From Mycetocola_B reblochoni (lineage in GTDB: Bacteria; Actinomycetota; Actinomycetes; Actinomycetales; Microbacteriaceae), in contig NZ_RCUW01000005.1 in the NCBI RefSeq assembly GCF_003667525.1, positions 1 through 64,000 of the forward strand: a stretch of 64,000 nucleotides of DNA. The letters run 5' to 3'. Made by a program: the position numbers and the translations under genes. The notes beneath the pieces are model-generated. The model was not told where the DNA came from, made no database searches, and saw only the letters and a program-made list of their open reading frames with translations. Every line of letters begins with the position of its first letter. The stretch's first letter is position 1. Shown here piece by piece: positions 53,167 through 62,600 of this stretch.

Positions 53167-54138
53167 TCAGGGGTTCTCCCCCGGGGCCGGGAGCACGCAG
53201 ATCGCCGCACGGACCCGTGCCGCGGAGGGCGGAGCGGGCAGATCGCTGACGAGACCGTGCGCGCCGAGCCAGCTCGGCTGCGCCGGCTGCGGACCGGTGC
53301 CGAGGTAGTCGATCGAGGGGTCACGGCTCAGCCCGGTCCCGAGTGCCTTGAGCGCCGCCTCCGTTCGTGTCCATGCGCGCGCGGTTGCGGTCGGCAGAGC
53401 GGCATCGCCGAGCGCGTCCAGCTCGGCGCGCTCCCGCGGGTGCAGGGCGGCCGCCACGTCGCGGGCCGCCGCCACGCCGATGGCCGACTCGATGTCGACG
53501 CCGAGCTCCACGCCGCCGGTCGCGACGGCGAGGAGGACGTGGGGGCCGGTGTGGGAGAGCGAGAACGAGGGCGGGTGAGGGCCACAGCCATCGATGCGTG
53601 GCTTGCCGTGCTCGCCCGTGGCGAAGCGGAGGTCCTGTGGCCGAACGCCCGTCCGTGCCGAGAGCAGGATTCGCAGCAGCACGTGCGCGGCGCTCCACCG
53701 TGCGGCGAGGGCGGGCAGGCGCAGCCGGGCCGCGCGGTGCCGTTCCTCGGCGGAGAGCACGTCGGTTCTCGCGAGCGCCCACTCCTGCAGGCTGTGCCCG
53801 AGGGGTGCGGGGGCCCGCTCACACGGTGTTCCGGTAACGGTGACGGCGGCGGCGTCGAGGTCGGCGAGGAAGACGTCGACCCCGTCGATCCCGTCGATCC
53901 TGTCGATCCTGTCGATCCCGACGCGCGCAGTGGGCGCCTCGGGCGGCGCGAGCGCACGTGGCCGTGTCGAGGGCCGCGTCGTCGGCTCCGGGGACGTCTC
54001 ACCCTCCGCGGATGTTCGCTGTCCGGGCATGCGCCCTGCGTCCGGGCGGACGCACTCCGCGGCCGCGGTCAGCGTGAGCAGCGAAGGAATCCCTCCCGCG
54101 CAAGCGGGCGGGAGCGGGGACCAGCTGAGCGCTCTCAT
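53167..54138 (-). CDS. 4'-phosphopantetheinyl transferase, Sfp type
   Basis: 323 residues. It attaches the phosphopantetheine arm to NRPS carrier domains. Family motifs are GKPRI (about 178-182), FSLSHTGPHVLLAV, the magnesium-binding GVDIES (213-218) and WTRTEAALKALG (256-267), where the usual KEA is TEA. The first ~100 residues are an unusual low-complexity extension ending in a GID/RID tripeptide repeat (74-88). The ATG at 54138 overlaps the upstream permease stop by ATGA, in keeping with every other junction of the operon; a later start that drops the extension cannot be excluded. It is the last gene of the siderophore operon. Confidence 0.85.
   Translation of the reverse strand: MRALSWSPLPPACAGGIPSLLTLTAAAECVRPDAGRMPGQRTSAEGETSPEPTTRPSTRPRALAPPEAPTARVGIDRIDRIDGIDGVDVFLADLDAAAVTVTGTPCERAPAPLGHSLQEWALARTDVLSAEERHRAARLRLPALAARWSAAHVLLRILLSARTGVRPQDLRFATGEHGKPRIDGCGPHPPSFSLSHTGPHVLLAVATGGVELGVDIESAIGVAAARDVAAALHPRERAELDALGDAALPTATARAWTRTEAALKALGTGLSRDPSIDYLGTGPQPAQPSWLGAHGLVSDLPAPPSAARVRAAICVLPAPGENP
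53875..53919 (-). repeat. in-frame 9-bp repeat, 5 copies
   Basis: Units of GTCGATCCC or GTCGATCCT (plus strand) repeat five times inside the phosphopantetheinyl transferase gene and encode GID/RID/GVD tripeptides. Copy-number change keeps frame. Confidence 0.9.
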
Positions 54139-55313
54139 CGTCGGGCGCCCGAACCGTGTTCGGGCCGGCCTGACCGCTCACGTCCGCCTCGCCCCCGCCG
54201 CTCGAGCTGCCCCCGCTTCCGGCGCCGGCCTCGTCGCCCACGACCGCGCTCGCGCCGGCCGGCGCGCAGCAGGATCCAGAGCAGCACGGGGACGCCGAGC
54301 ACCGCGGTCACGATGCCGACAGGGAGCGGGACCGCGAACGCCCGCGCCGCGATCAGGTCGGACGCCAGCATCATCACCGCCCCCAGCAGCGCGGAGTACG
54401 CCAGCGGCGGGCCCTCGGTCCGGAACAGCGCGAGCGCGATCTGCGGGGCCACGAAGGCGACGAAGGGCACCGGTCCGGCAACGGCGGTGACGGCCGAGGC
54501 CAGGACGACCGCCAGCCCGAGCAGCACGAGCTGCGCGGCCGACACGCGCACGCCGAGCGCGGCGGCGACGCGGGCGTCGTAGCGGAGCATGCCGAGCGTG
54601 CGCGACCCGAGTGCGAGCAGCGTCAGCGCGAGCAGCACGATGAGGGCGACCGGGAGGATCGTCGTCATCCTGGCGTTGTTGAGGCTCCCCGTCAGCCAGA
54701 CGAGGGAGGTCTGCAGGCCGGGCAGCTCGGCGCGGAGCAGCACCCACGAGGTCAACGCCCCGAAGCCCGCATTGACGCCGAGTCCGACGAGCACGACCCG
54801 TCCGGGCTCGAGGCCGCGCCGCCACGCCCCCGCCAGCACGAGGGCGCCCGCGAGCAGCCCGCCGAGCAGTGCGGCCAGGGCGACGGGCATCCCCGCGACG
54901 GCCCCCGCGGGGGAGGAGGCGAGGCCGGCCGTGGCGGCGAGGGCGACGACCGCCGCGGTGCTCGCACCGGAGGTGACCCCGATGATGTCGGGGCTGGCGA
55001 GCGGGTTGCGCAGCAGCGACTGGGTGACCGCCCCCGCCGCGCCGAGTCCGACGCCGACGAGCACCGCGCCGAGGACGCGGGGCAGACGGAACTCCGCGAC
55101 GATGTACCCGGCCCCCGCGGTGTCGCGTCCGACGACCGCGTCCACCACGACGGACAGCGGGACCGTCGACTCGCCGGTCGACAGGGACAGCAGCGCGATG
55201 CCGAGCCCGACGGCGCCGAGCGCGGCCGCGACGATCAGGCGCCGGGGACGCCGCGTCCGCGTCCGCGTCCGCGTCTGCGTTGGACGGTGCGTCGCTGCGT
55301 CGCGGGCGGTCAT
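54135..55313 (-). CDS. FecCD-family iron-siderophore ABC permease (second)
   Basis: 392 residues with about nine or ten membrane helices. FecCD motifs include EFRLPRVLGAVLVGVGLG, NPLASPDIIGVTSGAS, and the cytoplasmic Gly loop region before VPFVAFVAPQIA. The N terminus has a TRTRTRTRR repeat encoded by a 6-bp array, and the C terminus ends in an unusual ~40-residue Arg/Gly-rich tail. It pairs with the upstream FecCD protein to form the channel for a ferric siderophore. No ATPase or binding-protein gene was found in this window. It overlaps both neighbours by ATGA. Confidence 0.92.
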   Translation of the reverse strand: MTARDAATHRPTQTRTRTRTRRPRRLIVAAALGAVGLGIALLSLSTGESTVPLSVVVDAVVGRDTAGAGYIVAEFRLPRVLGAVLVGVGLGAAGAVTQSLLRNPLASPDIIGVTSGASTAAVVALAATAGLASSPAGAVAGMPVALAALLGGLLAGALVLAGAWRRGLEPGRVVLVGLGVNAGFGALTSWVLLRAELPGLQTSLVWLTGSLNNARMTTILPVALIVLLALTLLALGSRTLGMLRYDARVAAALGVRVSAAQLVLLGLAVVLASAVTAVAGPVPFVAFVAPQIALALFRTEGPPLAYSALLGAVMMLASDLIAARAFAVPLPVGIVTAVLGVPVLLWILLRAGRRERGRGRRGRRRKRGQLERRGRGGRERSGRPEHGSGARR

Positions 55314-56368
55314 CGCGTGGCCGCCCGCGCGAGCAGGACGAACACCGGGGCGCCGACCACGGCGACGGCGACGCCCACCGAGAGCTCGCCCGCGGGCGCG
55401 GCGATCCGTCCCAGCACGTCCGCGGCGAGCAGCAGGGCGGCACCGCACGGTGCGGCGAGCAGCACGCCGGCGACCGCGGACCCCCGCGCGAGCGCCCTGG
55501 CCAGGTGTGCAGACAACAGGCCGACGAACGCGATCGGACCGGCGATCGCGGTCGCGACGGCCGCGAGCAGCACGATGGCGGTCACGCCGACGGCCCTGTC
55601 GATGGCGACGTTGCGGCCGAGACCCTCGGCGAGCGCGTCGCCGAGGGTGAGCGACGACCAGGCGGGCAGGTTCAGGAGTGTCAGCACGAGCCCGGCGACG
55701 AGCAGCGGTGCCGTGGCGGGCAGCAGCTCGAGCGGGCGGTCGAGCAGGGAGCCGGTCGACCAGCCCTGGAAGGACCGCATGATCGGCTCGTGGGTGAGCA
55801 GGATCGCGGTGCTCAGGGCTCCGAGCAGCGCGCTCGTGACCGCACCGGTGAGGATGAGCGTCGTCAGCTGCCCGAAGGCGCGGACGCGCGCGGCGATCAC
55901 CAGGACGACCGCCCCGGCGGCGAGCCCGCCGAGCAGCGCGAGCCACACCGCCGCGACGGGGGAGGTGAGCCCGAGGAACGCCATCCCCGCCACCACGGCC
56001 AGCCCCGCACCCGAGGTGACGCCGAGCAGCCCGGGGTCGGCGAGCGGGTTGCGGGTGTGCACCTGGGCGAGCGCCCCGGCGAGTCCGAGGCACGCCCCCG
56101 TGACCAGGCCGAGCACGGTGCGTGGCAGACGAAGGCCCCACACGATCGCCGTGTCCGCGGCGGGTGCCGTGTCGGGGGAGGCCAGGGCCGACGCCACGGC
56201 GTCGAGCGGGAGCGGGTGGGTGCCGACGGCGATGCTGGCGGCGGTCGCGGCGACGAGCAGGAGCACGAGCGCCGACCACAGAAGCAGTCGTCGTCTGGGC
56301 CGATCCGCCCGCGCGCCCGGTCGGGTGGCGGTGCGCGCGGACGTCGCCGCCGCGCCGGAGCCGGTCAT
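55310..56368 (-). CDS. FecCD-family iron-siderophore ABC permease (first)
   Basis: 352 residues, about ten helices. Family motifs: GLRLPRTVLGLVTGACLGLAG, NPLADPGLLGVTSGAG and GPIAFVGLLSAHLARAL. It is the partner of the second permease in the inner-membrane heterodimer that imports ferric siderophore. The ATG at 56368 overlaps the thioesterase stop by ATGA. Confidence 0.92.
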   Translation of the reverse strand: MTGSGAAATSARTATRPGARADRPRRRLLLWSALVLLLVAATAASIAVGTHPLPLDAVASALASPDTAPAADTAIVWGLRLPRTVLGLVTGACLGLAGALAQVHTRNPLADPGLLGVTSGAGLAVVAGMAFLGLTSPVAAVWLALLGGLAAGAVVLVIAARVRAFGQLTTLILTGAVTSALLGALSTAILLTHEPIMRSFQGWSTGSLLDRPLELLPATAPLLVAGLVLTLLNLPAWSSLTLGDALAEGLGRNVAIDRAVGVTAIVLLAAVATAIAGPIAFVGLLSAHLARALARGSAVAGVLLAAPCGAALLLAADVLGRIAAPAGELSVGVAVAVVGAPVFVLLARAATR

Positions 56369-57312
56369 CGTCGGGCGCCGGTCACGGCGGACGTCCGGGG
56401 CGGGCTCGCCGGGGTGTCGTCGCGTCGAGTGCCGTCGCGCCCGACGTCGCATCCGGTGTCGGCGCGTCCGGTGTCGCCGCGTCCAGCGTCGGCGAGTCCG
56501 GCGGGGGCGAGCAGGCGGCCCAGCGCGGGGAGCCAGCTCCGGTCGGTGCGGATGGCATCGTGATCGCCCGCGAGCCGGAGCGTCGTCACGGCCGCCGTGC
56601 TCCGCTGCGCCCAGCCCTCCGTCGCGCCGATCGGCACGGCGGGGTCGGCGTCCCCGGCGAGGACGAGGACGGGGATCGTCAGCGGTGCCGGATCGACCGG
56701 TCCGGGGTCGGCGGAGACGAGCAGGTCGGCCCGCAGGGCGTCGGCGACGAGCGCGGCCAGCTCGGGGTGCTCGCGCACGACCCGCGGGGTGCCGCCGAGC
56801 GTCAGCAGCCAGTCCAGCAGCTCGTCGTCGGTGGCCGACCGCGGGTCAGGAGCCGTGTGCGGGACCGTGTCCGCCGCGCGCGCCGACAGCACGAGGGCGT
56901 CCGGGGTCCTGCCGTGCTCGCGCAGCCGCAGGCCGCACTCGTAGGCCAGCTGCGCGCCGAGGCTGTGACCGAGCAGCACCACGGGGCTGCCCGGAGCGAG
57001 GACGCGGAGGATCGCGTCGACGGCCTCGTCGACCAGCGCGGCCCTCCCGGTCGCGGCGGGCTCACCCGTCCTGCTCTCACGCCCGGGGTACTGGACGGCG
57101 AAGACGGACGGCACGGCCGTCGTCCCCGTCCTGCCCATCGTCGGCTCGTCCCCCGCGGACCCGGCGATCGCCTCGGGGAGGAAACGGTAGAACGACGCCC
57201 CCGCCCCGGCCGGGGGGAAGCAGACCACCGCGGCGGCGTGCGCCCCCGCCCCCGGCCCCGACGCCGACAGCGCCCGCAGCGCCGGTGACGCCGTCGGTCC
57301 GAGCCCGGTCAC
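56365..57312 (-). CDS. type II thioesterase of the siderophore NRPS
   Basis: 315 residues, alpha/beta hydrolase of the GrsT type. It frees NRPS carrier domains of wrong or stalled acyl groups. Motifs: CFPPAGAGASFYR, VQYPGRE, nucleophile Ser117 in LLGHSLGA, Asp in VLAGDADP and His in AGDHDAIR. The last ~45 residues form a disordered DTGRAD-type tail. The GTG at 57312 overlaps the upstream stop (GTGA) and its end overlaps the permease start. Confidence 0.9.
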   Translation of the reverse strand: MTGLGPTASPALRALSASGPGAGAHAAAVVCFPPAGAGASFYRFLPEAIAGSAGDEPTMGRTGTTAVPSVFAVQYPGRESRTGEPAATGRAALVDEAVDAILRVLAPGSPVVLLGHSLGAQLAYECGLRLREHGRTPDALVLSARAADTVPHTAPDPRSATDDELLDWLLTLGGTPRVVREHPELAALVADALRADLLVSADPGPVDPAPLTIPVLVLAGDADPAVPIGATEGWAQRSTAAVTTLRLAGDHDAIRTDRSWLPALGRLLAPAGLADAGRGDTGRADTGCDVGRDGTRRDDTPASPPRTSAVTGARR

Positions 57313-58199
57313 GAGGCGTCGCCGGGGGTCTCGTCCTCGTCGTCGTCCTGGTGGTGGTCCAGGTTGGCCACGCCGCGGCGCCAGTACCCGTCGACGTCCC
57401 AGTGGTCGCGGTCGAAACCGGTCGACTTGATGAATCGCCGGGCCGGCTTGATGCTCAGCGCCTCGCCGGCGACCCAGACGAAGCCGTCGAGGTCGGGGTA
57501 GTCGTGGGCGATGACCGCATCGGACAGCCGCGTGCTCGGGGACGCCGGGTCCGAGCGGTGCAGCCACACCACGGTCAGCTCGGCCTCGGTGGGCAGCGGG
57601 ATGTGCGATGCCTCGTCGTCGACCTCGACGTACGCCGTGACGGGCACGCCGGGCCTCAGGCCCTCCACCCAGCGGGCGAGCGCGGGCAGGGCGGTCTCGT
57701 CGGCGGCGAGCACGTACCAGGGGAAGACGTCCGCGATGACGTGCGCCCCGCGCGGGCCGAGCGCGCCGATCCGGTCGCCGGGGGCGGCGTCGATGGCCCA
57801 GCGCCCGGCGACGCCGTGGTCGTGCAGCACGAAGTCGACGTCCAGGCGACGGGTGTCGCGGTCGAACCAGCGGATCGTGTAGTCGCGGAACGTCAGGCCG
57901 CGCGGCGACCAGCGGCCGTTCGCCATCGAGGGGAGCACGGGAGCGCCCGCCTCGTCGACGTCGAAGAACAGCTTGACGTGGTCCTCGGGCCCGGCCGTCG
58001 GGAAGCCGTCGAAGTCGTCGTCGGAGCTGAACCGGATCCGCACCAGCGTGGGGGACAGAGCGGCGACCTCCTCGACGGTGAGGGTCCGCGGCTTCAGCTC
58101 GAACCAGAACGCGGAGCTGAACTCGCCGTCGGTGTCGGGTGTCTCACCGGTCCAGCAGCGGCCGCGGGGTGCCTCGGGGATGATGGGGTTGCGTGTCAT
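57309..58199 (-). CDS. siderophore-interacting FAD protein (ViuB-like reductase)
   Basis: 296 residues. FAD/NAD(P)H-type ferric-siderophore reductase: an FAD-binding beta-barrel with FRDYTIRWFD, DFVLHDHGVAGRWA and GPRGAHVI, then an NAD(P)H-binding half (YVLAADETALPALARWVE, DGFVWVAGEALSIK) and an acidic, His-rich C-terminal tail. It would reduce Fe(III) in the imported siderophore to release iron in the cytoplasm. It overlaps MFS and thioesterase genes by 4 nt each. Confidence 0.93.
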   Translation of the reverse strand: MTRNPIIPEAPRGRCWTGETPDTDGEFSSAFWFELKPRTLTVEEVAALSPTLVRIRFSSDDDFDGFPTAGPEDHVKLFFDVDEAGAPVLPSMANGRWSPRGLTFRDYTIRWFDRDTRRLDVDFVLHDHGVAGRWAIDAAPGDRIGALGPRGAHVIADVFPWYVLAADETALPALARWVEGLRPGVPVTAYVEVDDEASHIPLPTEAELTVVWLHRSDPASPSTRLSDAVIAHDYPDLDGFVWVAGEALSIKPARRFIKSTGFDRDHWDVDGYWRRGVANLDHHQDDDEDETPGDAS

Positions 58200-59509
58200 C
58201 GTGTGGTGTCCTCTTCCGGGTCGTGACGGTGGTTTCTGACGGGGGCCCGCAGCAGCGTCGCCGCGGTGAGGGCCGCGGCGAGGAACCCCCCGAGCGCGAT
58301 GGCCGGTCCGGGGCCGACCGCGCGGGCGAGTAGGGCGAGCAGCGGACCGCCCAGGGTGTCTCCCACCGTGGCCTGAGCCTGCCACAGACCGGTGATGCGG
58401 CCGCGGAGGTGGTCCGGCGTGCGCGCGGACAGGATCGTGAATCGGACGATCTCGCCGACCACGTCGCCCGCGCCCGCGAGGGCGAGCAGGAGAACGGCCG
58501 CCCAGAGCCAGGAGCTGAGGCCGAGCGCGCCGATGCAGACGGCCGAGGCGGCGAAGACGACCACCGCCGTCGTCGCGAGCCGTCGCACCCGGGTGATCCA
58601 GCCGGAGGCGAGCCCGGCGACGAGCGCCCCGACCGCCGGGGCGGCGTAGAGAAGGCCGATCTCGGTCGTGCCCCCGCCGAGGCGGGTCGTGACGAACTCG
58701 GGGATGAGCGCGAACGGCGAGGCCAGCAGGATCTGGATGAAGCCGATCAGCAGCACGGTGCCGACGACCCGGTCGCCGCGCGAGAAGCGCCAGGCCTGGG
58801 CCGTCTGCTGTCCGAGACGGTGCAGGCCCGCCGTGGCGAGGGCCCGGATCGAGCGCCGCCGGCCCGGCGTGACGGGGGCGTCGTCCGCGTCGTCGTGGCG
58901 CGGCGGCAGCGGGGGGAGCCGGAACAGCACCAGCCATGATCCGACGGCGAGGGCGAGCACCAGCCAGTAGACGGTGGCGATGTCGGCCGAGGCGATGAGC
59001 GCGCCCGCGAGCACGGGGGCGAGCGCGGAGCCGATGTCGATGCTCAGTGCCATGACGGCCCCCGTCGACGGCAGGTCCTTCCGGTCGACCACCGCGGGGA
59101 CGGCCGCCCCGAACGCGGCGGCGCCCGCCGACGCGACCGCGGCGTCGACGGCGGTGATCAGGTAGATCCAGGGCAGGGTCGCGCCGGGGAGCATGGCGTT
59201 GACGGCGAGCGCGGCGAAGCCGAGGGCGGCGACGCCGCGGGCCACGAGGATCACGGTCCTGCGGTCGACGCGGTCGGCGACGGCACCGCCGATGAACGAT
59301 CCCGCGACGGAGCAGACCCCCAGCACGGAGGTGACCAGGGCGATCTGCAGCGACGAGCCGGTGAGCTCGAAGACCTGGATGGAGACCGTCACCGACAGCA
59401 TCGACAGCCCGAAGACCGCCACGAGCCGGCCGATGAACAGGGTGCGGAAGATCGGGTTGGAGCGCAGCAGCCCGACGTCGATCCCCCACTCGGCGAGGAA
59501 GCTACGCAT
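58196..59509 (-). CDS. MFS siderophore exporter, EntS-like
   Basis: 437 residues, 12 membrane helices, major facilitator superfamily. It includes the loop motif GGAVADRVDRRTVIL between helices 2 and 3. EntS-like MFS proteins in siderophore operons export the finished siderophore. The ATG at 59509 overlaps the MbtH gene end by 8 nt; an in-frame ATG at 59542 would add 11 residues and is possible, as neither start has a strong ribosome site. Confidence 0.87.
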   Translation of the reverse strand: MRSFLAEWGIDVGLLRSNPIFRTLFIGRLVAVFGLSMLSVTVSIQVFELTGSSLQIALVTSVLGVCSVAGSFIGGAVADRVDRRTVILVARGVAALGFAALAVNAMLPGATLPWIYLITAVDAAVASAGAAAFGAAVPAVVDRKDLPSTGAVMALSIDIGSALAPVLAGALIASADIATVYWLVLALAVGSWLVLFRLPPLPPRHDDADDAPVTPGRRRSIRALATAGLHRLGQQTAQAWRFSRGDRVVGTVLLIGFIQILLASPFALIPEFVTTRLGGGTTEIGLLYAAPAVGALVAGLASGWITRVRRLATTAVVVFAASAVCIGALGLSSWLWAAVLLLALAGAGDVVGEIVRFTILSARTPDHLRGRITGLWQAQATVGDTLGGPLLALLARAVGPGPAIALGGFLAAALTAATLLRAPVRNHRHDPEEDTTR

Positions 59510-59693
59510 CGACGACCGGGGTGATGTCCGCCCAGTTGTCATCGATCCAGGCGAGGACCTCGTCCCTGGCGCCCGGGCCGTGCACCACGGTCCAGCCGCC
59601 GGGGACCGGGGCGAACTCCGGCCAGAGGCTGTGCTGGCCGGCGGGGTTGACGAGGGCGAGGAAGGTTCCCGTCTGATCGTCGAAGGGGTTCAT
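59502..59693 (-). CDS. MbtH-like NRPS helper protein
   Basis: 63 residues, full length for the family. It binds and stabilises adenylation domains. The signature is present: NPFDDQ, LVNPAGQHSLWP, VPGGW and WIDDNWADITP. GGAG lies seven bases upstream of the ATG, which overlaps the NRPS stop (ATGA). Its place right after the NRPS fits a role with that adenylation domain. Confidence 0.95.
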   Translation of the reverse strand: MNPFDDQTGTFLALVNPAGQHSLWPEFAPVPGGWTVVHGPGARDEVLAWIDDNWADITPVVDA

Positions 59694-62600
59694 GACTCTC
59701 CTGTGGTCGTGGTCGTGGTCGTGGTGGTGGTCGTTTTGTCGTGTGGAGGGGTGGGGGCCGGGGAGGAGCGCGGTGCGTCCCCGGCGGTGTCGGCGTCCTC
59801 GTGGGCGAGCAGCCGCATGAGCTGCTCGGCCCCGGAGGGCGTGGTGAACGAGTCGTGGTCGACGTCGAGCCGCAGTGTGCGAAGCGTGGACCCGACCGAC
59901 GCCGCGAGCCCCGACCACCCGCGCTCGGCGAGGTCCAGCTCCGCCGTGGTGGTGCCGATCGTCGCCGAGACGAGCGCGGTCTCGGCGCGCGGAGGGCGCG
60001 CGGGGAGACCGGCGAGCAGCCGGCTGTTGACGGCGAAGCAGTCGAGCATCGCCTCCAGCTCCTGCTCGCTGAACGTCGCGAACACCCCGGCGCCCTCGGC
60101 CAGGTGCGCCAGCACCTCGCGACGCCGGTACGGGGGTGTGAGCCACTCCGGCGGTTCGGAGCCCGAGGCGCGGACGAGGAAGGCGAGGGCCTCCTGCTCC
60201 GCGGCGGGCTCGTGCCTCTGGCCGTCCGTCAGCGCCGTATCGGACGTGCCCCCGGCGTCGGGGGCGGCCGCGGCCTCGGCGGTCGACGGCGGGCCAGGGT
60301 CCAGCAGCACGGCCGAGGTCACGAAGACGCCGCGATCGGCCAGGGCCGCCTCCAGGTGACCGAGGAGGTGCGCGCCGAACGACCAGCCGACCAGTCGCAG
60401 CCCGCCGTCACCCCTGGCGTGGCGCGTGCCCTCGTCCACCGCGGCGGCGAGCGGCCCGACGAGCTGTGCTGCGGTGGCCGGCACGCCGTCCGGCCAGCCG
60501 CTCAGGCCGGGGGACTGGAGCGCCCACGCGGCGGGGGCACCCGGCAGACGGGCGGCGAGGGTGCTGAACGACCAGCCCAGACCGAGGGCACCGTGGACGA
60601 AGACCGTTGGCATCGCTGCGGCGGCGCCGGAGCGGTGCGCACGGCCGGGACGACCGCCCGCGCCACCCGTCCCGAGCGGGAGCAGCACGGCGTGCGGGTC
60701 GGCGGCGGTGCCGACCCGTCCCGCCAAAGCCCGCGGGGTGGCGGCGGCCATGACCGCGCCGACGGAGACGCGTCTGCCGGTGCTCGCCGTCGCCAGGCTC
60801 GCCGCCCTCATGGCGGTGAGCGAGTGCCCGCCGAGGGCGAACAGGTCGTCCTCCGCTCCGACCTCGTCCACGCCGAGCGCGGAGGCGAAGGCGTCGCACA
60901 GCTGCTGCTCGAGCGGTGTCCTGGCCGGGACCCGCGCGCCCGTGCCGAGCTCCGGCTCGGGCAGGGCGCGGACGTCCAGCTTGGAGTTCACCGTCAGCGG
61001 CAGGGCGTCCAGCGTGACCACGGCGGAGGGGACGAGGTGCTCGGGGACCTGCGCGCGCAGCTCCGAGCGCAGCCGATCGGCCAGCTCTCCGGCGCCGGGG
61101 TCGCCGGGGTCGCCGGGGTCGGTGGCGGAGGGGACCACGTAGGCGACGAGGACGCTTCCGCCCGACGGCGCGGTCCTGGCCACGACCGCGCACGAGGCCA
61201 CGAGCGCGGACCGGGCGACGAGCGCCTGGACCTGGCCGGGCTCGACCCGGTGGCCGCGGATCTTCACCTGGTCGTCCCCGCGGCCGACGAAGTCGAGCTG
61301 GCCGTTCGGGCGCTGGACGACGACATCGCCGGTGCGGTACATCCGCGCGCCCTCGGGGCCGAAGGGGCAGGCGACGAAGCGCTCGGCCGTCAGGCCCGGT
61401 CTGCCGCGGTAGCCGTGCGCCAGGCCGATCCCCGTCACCCACAGCTCGCCGGGCACGCCGACGGCGACGGGGTGCAGGGAGGAGTCGAGCACGTGCACCT
61501 CGGTGCGGTCGATGGGCCGTCCCACGATGGGGGTGGGGGAGTCCTCCGTGCCGCCGCCAAGGGTGTTGATCGTGTACTCGGTCGGCCCGTACAGGTTGTA
61601 CCCGACCACGCCGGGGGCGTCGCGGAGCGTCTCCCAGAGCCCGGACGTCACGGCCTCGCCCCCGAGCAGCACGAGGCGGGGGCTGTGCCCGCGCAGCAGC
61701 CCGGCCTCCACGAGGACCTGGCCGAGCGACGGCGTCACGTTGACCACGTCGACCCGGTGATGCTCGAGCGCGGCGACCATGAGTGCGGGGTCGTGGCGGG
61801 TGTCCTCGTCCAGGACCAGGACGGTGTGCCCGTCGACCAGCCAGAGCAGCTCCTCCCACGACATGTCGAAGGCGAAGGACACGGCGTGCGCCACAGTGAA
61901 CGGCGTCGACGGGTCGGCGCCGGCCGGCTCGAAGATCCGCCTGCGGTGGTTGTCGAGCATGTTGACCAGCCCCGCGTGGGCTATCTGGACGGCCTTCGGG
62001 GCGCCCGTCGACCCGCTGGTGTGGATGACGTAGGCGAGGTCGTCGTGGCGGTAGCCGGGGTGCAGCTCGTCCGCGGTCGTGGCGGACGGCGGGGCCGTCA
62101 CCTCGGCCGCCGCGGGGACGGCGACGACGGGGACGCTCGCGTCGGCCGCGTCCCCGGCCGCGAGCACGCAGCGCACCCCCGCACCGCTGAGCAGCGCCGC
62201 CCGGTGCGCGGCGGGGTGGGACTGGTCGACGGGGACGTAGGCGGCCCCGCGCGCGAGGACGCCGAGGATCGCCACCACGGTCGCCGAGCCCCGCGGCAGG
62301 TCGATGCCGACGAGCTGCCCCGCGCTGACGCCCGCGTCGCCGAGTGCCGTCGCCGTGTCGACGATGCCGGTCCACAGCTGCGCGTAGCTGAGCGGTCCGT
62401 CGGCGTCGATGAGCGCGATGCGGTCCGGGTGGGCCCGCGCGGAGCGCTCGAGGAGGGCGATGAGCGACTCGGGCCCGAGCGACTCGGGCCCGAGCGTCCC
62501 GGAACCGCGTCGCACGTCCGCGACCGGCTCCGGCCACGCCCTGATCGAGCCGACGGGGGCCTTGTGGTCGTCGGTCATGGCCGCGAGGGTCCGGCCCAGG

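Noticed and set aside
54135..56279. Single 714-codon frame covering both FecCD genes
   Set aside because: Only its last 392 codons are a permease; the earlier part is an out-of-frame reading of the first permease gene, which has its own proper frame and ATGA overlap.
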